In this document: positions 61,043 through 64,000 of the stretch, in pieces
How positions within the stretch are numbered: position 1 is the first letter of the stretch
Layout of the letters: the number at the start of each line of letters is the position of its first letter
Source: Duncaniella muris
GTDB lineage: Bacteria; Bacteroidota; Bacteroidia; Bacteroidales; Muribaculaceae
Assembly (NCBI RefSeq): GCF_003024805.1
Contig: NZ_PUEC01000002.1
Coordinates: 124,001-188,000 of the forward strand
Length of the DNA: 64,000 nt
Direction of reading: 5' to 3'
Program-made: the position numbers and the translations under genes
Notes under the pieces: model-generated
The model's input: the letters and a program-made list of their open reading frames with translations, nothing else
Told to the model about the DNA's origin: nothing
Database searches by the model: none

Positions 61043-61891
61043 ATGAAACATCTGTATGTGACCGATATGGACGGGACTCTGCTTGGACGCGACAGCCGAG
61101 TCAGTTCAAGAAGCGCGGAGATAATCTCTCGGCTCTCAAAGTCTGGAGTTCCGGTGACCGTAGCAACGGCCCGCACTCCGGCTACAGTCGAGATGCTCCT
61201 CGAAGACACATATATTAATATACCTGCCATCGTAATGACCGGTGCCGCTATGTGGGACCGCGTCAGCCAGCGTTACATGGATGTCATGTATCCCGAAGCC
61301 GATGCGGCCTGGAGGGTGATGTGCTGTTGCCGCGAGCATGGGGTCAATCCATTTGTCTACGTGCTCCGTGACAACACCATGCTTGAGGTCTACCACAACG
61401 GACGCATGAATTCGCGCGAATGGAAGTTCTATGAAGAGCGCTGCGGCCTCACCCGCAAGCGTTTTATCTTCGATGATCCTCACGCCTATGAGGAGCCACT
61501 GGCCGGAACGGTACTGATTTTTGCCGTGGGAGAGGGCAGGGCCATCGAGTCGGTGGCCGCAGTACTGATGGCCGACGGTCGCCTTTCAGTATCTTCTTAC
61601 CGCGACATCTTCAACCCCGATGTGGCCTACCTTGAAGTCTTTGCGGCCGGCGTAAGCAAAGCCGCGGCCATCGGGAAACTCGCACGGCAGATCGGTGCCG
61701 ACACAGTGACGGTCTATGGCGACAATCTCAACGATCTTTCGATGTTTGCCGTGGCTGACGATGCCGTGGCGGTTGACAATGCCATGCCGGGCGTGATGGA
61801 GAAAGCCGACCGCCGGATCGGAGCCAACTACGAGGATGCCGTGGCGCTTGACATGGCTATGTGTGCGCGCGCCGAAGGCTTCAGAGTATGA
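61043..61891 (+). CDS. HAD-superfamily phosphatase, Cof type
   Basis: The product is 282 aa, cytosolic. Motif I with nucleophile Asp8 and acid Asp10 (DMDGTLL), motif II TVATARTP, Lys of motif III in SKAAAIGKL, motif IV GDNLNDLSMF, and a C2-type cap (IIB) in the middle. Likely a sugar- or nucleotide-phosphate phosphatase of broad specificity. Its 3' end overlaps the convergent ZIP gene by 11 bp. Confidence 0.93.
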   Translation: MKHLYVTDMDGTLLGRDSRVSSRSAEIISRLSKSGVPVTVATARTPATVEMLLEDTYINIPAIVMTGAAMWDRVSQRYMDVMYPEADAAWRVMCCCREHGVNPFVYVLRDNTMLEVYHNGRMNSREWKFYEERCGLTRKRFIFDDPHAYEEPLAGTVLIFAVGEGRAIESVAAVLMADGRLSVSSYRDIFNPDVAYLEVFAAGVSKAAAIGKLARQIGADTVTVYGDNLNDLSMFAVADDAVAVDNAMPGVMEKADRRIGANYEDAVALDMAMCARAEGFRV

Positions 61892-62684
61892 CCAGTGTGA
61901 TGCCCATGAGCGCCATCCCTACCACCACGCCTATGAGCGACAGGTGGTGATGCCCGAAACTTTCGGCGCCGGGAAGAAGTTCGTCAAAGGCTATGTAGAC
62001 CATTATTCCCGCAACCACGGCCAGACAGACGGCATTGACCACCGGCGACCAGAACGGCAGCAGAAAAGCCATGCCTACCAGTGCGCCAGCCGGTTCAGCC
62101 AGCCCTGACAAGAGCGAATAGAAAAAAGCCTTGCGCCGGTTGCCCGTAGAGTGGTAGATCGGCACCGACACGGCTATCCCCTCCGGAATATTGTGTATGG
62201 CTATGGCTATGACAATCGGCAGTGCCATTTCGAGCCCGTCGAGAGCCGAGATAAAAGTGGCCATGCCTTCCGGAAAGTTGTGAATGCCTATGGCCATCGC
62301 GAGCATTATGCCGGTGCGTTTCATCTTGTGGTGGCTGCCGCTGTCTGAAAGCTCCTCCATCGAATGGGCTTCGTGAGGGTTCTCATCGGCAGGTACGAGC
62401 CAGTCTATCAGCGCTATCAGGCCTATGCCTCCGAAAAACGCCGCGAGCATTGCAGCCGCAGCCGTCCGCTCTGACATGACCGTGGCCAATCCCTCGGAGG
62501 CTTCCGGCATTAGCTCCATGAAGGAAATATAGATCATTACACCGGCCGACAGCCCCAGCGCCCCGGCCAGCAGGCGGGTGTCGGTGTGGCGGGTGAAAAA
62601 CGAGATCATGGCCCCGATTCCGGTCGAAAGTCCGGCGAAGAGGGTCAGCAGCAGCGCTATTAATATAGTTGAAAAATCCGGCAT
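61881..62684 (-). CDS. zupT: ZIP family metal transporter (ZupT-like)
   Basis: Inner-membrane importer for Zn(II) and other divalent metals, 267 aa, eight TM segments. Metal-site motifs HNFPEG and HNIPEG in TM4 and TM5, and a His-rich cytoplasmic loop (SMEELSDSGSHHKMKR) between TM3 and TM4. The start at 62684 (MPDFSTILIALLL) lies 39 bp from the MITE at 62724; an alternative longer frame would run into the MITE and is rejected. No Fur/Zur-like operator recognised. Confidence 0.94.
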   Translation of the reverse strand: MPDFSTILIALLLTLFAGLSTGIGAMISFFTRHTDTRLLAGALGLSAGVMIYISFMELMPEASEGLATVMSERTAAAAMLAAFFGGIGLIALIDWLVPADENPHEAHSMEELSDSGSHHKMKRTGIMLAMAIGIHNFPEGMATFISALDGLEMALPIVIAIAIHNIPEGIAVSVPIYHSTGNRRKAFFYSLLSGLAEPAGALVGMAFLLPFWSPVVNAVCLAVVAGIMVYIAFDELLPGAESFGHHHLSLIGVVVGMALMGITLVIL

Positions 62685-62723
62685 GTACTCTGATTGCAGA
62701 TAGTTGTATTGTCAATTGATTAA

Positions 62724-63044
62724 GAGGTTGTTTAAAAACAATAGTTAAAATCTGAGCGAAAGTTTTGAGGTGGATATGGCTCTGAATCGAAGGAATATAG
62801 CGAGCTATATGACTGAGATGAAGAGTCATAGGCGCCCAAAACTTTCGCAGGCGAGGGTATTATCTTTTTTTCTTTTAGTAATTTCATGTTTGAGAATTTT
62901 TTAAGTTACCTGAGCCTTGGTGTCTCTTTTGCTAAATTGTTGAAATTCGTCAGTCACATAGCTCGCTATGCTCCATCCTCATTTGCAACAATTTATCTAA
63001 AAGATACACCACTCAGATTTTAACTATTGTTTTTAAACAACCTC
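62724..63044. mobile_element. 321-bp MITE, copy 2
   Basis: Perfect 33-bp terminal inverted repeats starting GAGGTTGTTTAAAAACAATA, TAA on both flanks (62721-62723 and 63045-63047), and the same length as copy 1 at 36367. The internal 28-bp inverted repeat has four mismatches here, against none in copy 1, and both copies lie in the same orientation upstream of a leftward gene. No transposase. Confidence 0.94.
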
Positions 63045-63077
63045 TAACATGCGGGAACCTGACTTGGTTTGCCCCGC

Positions 63078-64000
63078 TCAGTTATAGGCCGGAACTTTCG
63101 GGGCCACCACCGGAATCTTGAATCCGAGTCTGGCAATGAGTATGCTCATCAGCGGGGTCAGTATGTTGAAGATACAGCAGGGCGCATAGGCTAAGGTGCT
63201 CACACCAAGCACCGTTGACTGGGTGATGCCGCAGGAGTTCCACGGTATCAGCACCGAAGTCACCGAGATCGAATCTTCCATCGAACGGCTGAGAAGCCTG
63301 GCTTCGAGACGGTTGCGGCGATAGAGCGGGCGATACATGTTGCCTGTGATAATGAGCGAGAGATACTGGTCGGCAGTGGCGCAGTTCATGGCCAGACCGC
63401 TCGCCACGGTGGCGCTTACAATCCCCGTGCGGCGGCGCAGGCGGCTGGTAAACGCCTCGGTAAGACTTGTGAGCATACCTGTGCCTATCATGGCCGATCC
63501 GAAAATCATGGCGCTGAGCACCAGATAGACCGTAGGGAGCATACCGAGTATGCCGCCGGTAGCTGAGAGCTCGTCAAGAGCCCCATTGCCGGTCGACAGC
63601 GATGACCCGTTCCAGAGCGCAGGCAGCAGATCGGCCGCGCCAATTGACAGCTGCGGCTGGAGCAGGAAAATGCCCGCCGCGCCGAAAATCGTGGCCGCGG
63701 TCAGCACAAAGATCGTCTTTACTCGCATGATGATCAGCACAAGTGTCAGTGCCGGAATAGCCATTGTCCAGGGCGAGAGATTAAACGTCGATCCGAGCGC
63801 ATCGAGCAGCGGAGCCGACTCCGGCGAGGGTGACAGACTGGAGGTCAGACCCACGGTCAGAAACACCAGCAGTGCTATGGTCATGGCCGGCACAGTGGTG
63901 AACATCAGATAGCGTATGTGGTCGAAGAGATCCACTCCGGCCGTCGACGAGGCCACCACCGTAGTGTCGCTCAGCGGAGAGACCTTGTCGCCGAAATAGG
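63078..64000 (-). CDS. Na+/H+ antiporter, NhaC family (5' end outside the window)
   Basis: The C-terminal 307 residues are visible; the 5' part lies beyond 64000. The NhaC family signature YFGDKVSPLSDTTVVASS appears at the very edge, followed by TVPAMTIALLVFLTVGL, GSAMIGTGMLTSL, NCATADQYLSLIITGNM and the ENSISVTSVLIPWNSCG-like segment (here EDSISVTSVLIPWNSC). Sodium extrusion driven by the proton gradient is expected from the family; other ions (malate/lactate exchange) occur. Confidence 0.94.
   Translation of the reverse strand, partial: YFGDKVSPLSDTTVVASSTAGVDLFDHIRYLMFTTVPAMTIALLVFLTVGLTSSLSPSPESAPLLDALGSTFNLSPWTMAIPALTLVLIIMRVKTIFVLTAATIFGAAGIFLLQPQLSIGAADLLPALWNGSSLSTGNGALDELSATGGILGMLPTVYLVLSAMIFGSAMIGTGMLTSLTEAFTSRLRRRTGIVSATVASGLAMNCATADQYLSLIITGNMYRPLYRRNRLEARLLSRSMEDSISVTSVLIPWNSCGITQSTVLGVSTLAYAPCCIFNILTPLMSILIARLGFKIPVVAPKVPAYN

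Noticed and set aside
62383-62829. 148-codon leftward frame overlapping the ZIP gene and MITE copy 2
   Set aside because: It is out of frame with the ZIP transporter, which has complete family motifs, and its start lies in the MITE.

Overview
The window looks like a chromosomal segment of a gut Bacteroidales, most likely Muribaculaceae (the former S24-7 group). The reasons are: about 55% GC with AT-rich promoters; repeated Bacteroidota promoters (TTG, about 20 bp, TAnnTTTG) upstream of genes; SusB-type GH97, GH2 and GH127 glycosidases; Por/T9SS-like C-terminal tails; and conserved Bacteroidales pairs (ruvX-def, phoH-DUF6048-DUF6452, lptE-secG, dnaE-trx, pyrE-SRPBCC). The genus is not resolved. 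I saw no tRNA, rRNA, CRISPR array or prophage.

Layout. 0-2 kb: def (cut by the window edge) and ruvX, divergent from glutaminase glsA, followed by a possible GNAT-toxin remnant. 2-15 kb: a GH97 alpha-glucosidase directly abutting the first of four tandem secreted C10 (streptopain-like) cysteine peptidases; a lipoprotein with its own promoter separates the first peptidase from the other three. 15-15.8 kb: a non-coding composite-repeat block of hairpins and 37-bp tandem repeats. 15.9-18 kb: a small beta-barrel protein and a BspA-like LRR protein that shares the tail of the C10 peptidases. 18-22.5 kb: biotin operon bioA-bioF-bioG/bioC fusion-bioD. 22.5-26.4 kb: DEDD exonuclease, FNT channel, cytidine deaminase, low-MW phosphatase, LpxA-like acyltransferase. 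26.4-34 kb: an RND tripartite pump (lpxA-like gene at its 3' end) divergent from a fosmidomycin-resistance-type MFS exporter. 34-39 kb: phoH cluster, nitroreductase, GT2 and DUF4199 protein. 39-43.5 kb: lptE, a TPR-like protein, secG, an MsbA-type ABC exporter and an Lrp regulator. 43.5-46.4 kb: GH2 beta-galactosidase and a second composite-repeat block. 46.5-53 kb: thioredoxin and dnaE divergent from a GH127 arabinofuranosidase. 53-58 kb: parC, a DUF3316-like protein, S41 peptidase. 58-60.5 kb: an AT-rich GNAT/antitoxin-like pair, a Rieske-like lipoprotein, SRPBCC protein and pyrE. 61-64 kb: HAD phosphatase, ZIP transporter and an NhaC antiporter cut by the edge.

Three non-coding systems are the most unusual content. 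(1) A composite hairpin repeat family occupies two loci (15.05-15.76 kb and 45.99-46.37 kb). It combines an 18-bp short palindrome, a fixed 13-nt spacer and a 39-bp long palindrome, and each locus also carries copies of a 37-bp unit. (2) Two copies of a 321-bp MITE, with 33-bp terminal inverted repeats and TAA flanks, each sit just upstream of a leftward gene. (3) Two leftward promoter-to-terminator units share a conserved 5' segment and look like small RNAs, possibly of the Bacteroidales-1 type.

Functionally the window combines glycan and protein breakdown (GH97, GH2, GH127, C10 and S41 peptidases), envelope biogenesis (LptE, MsbA-like, LpxA-like, SecG), efflux, biotin synthesis and core replication genes.
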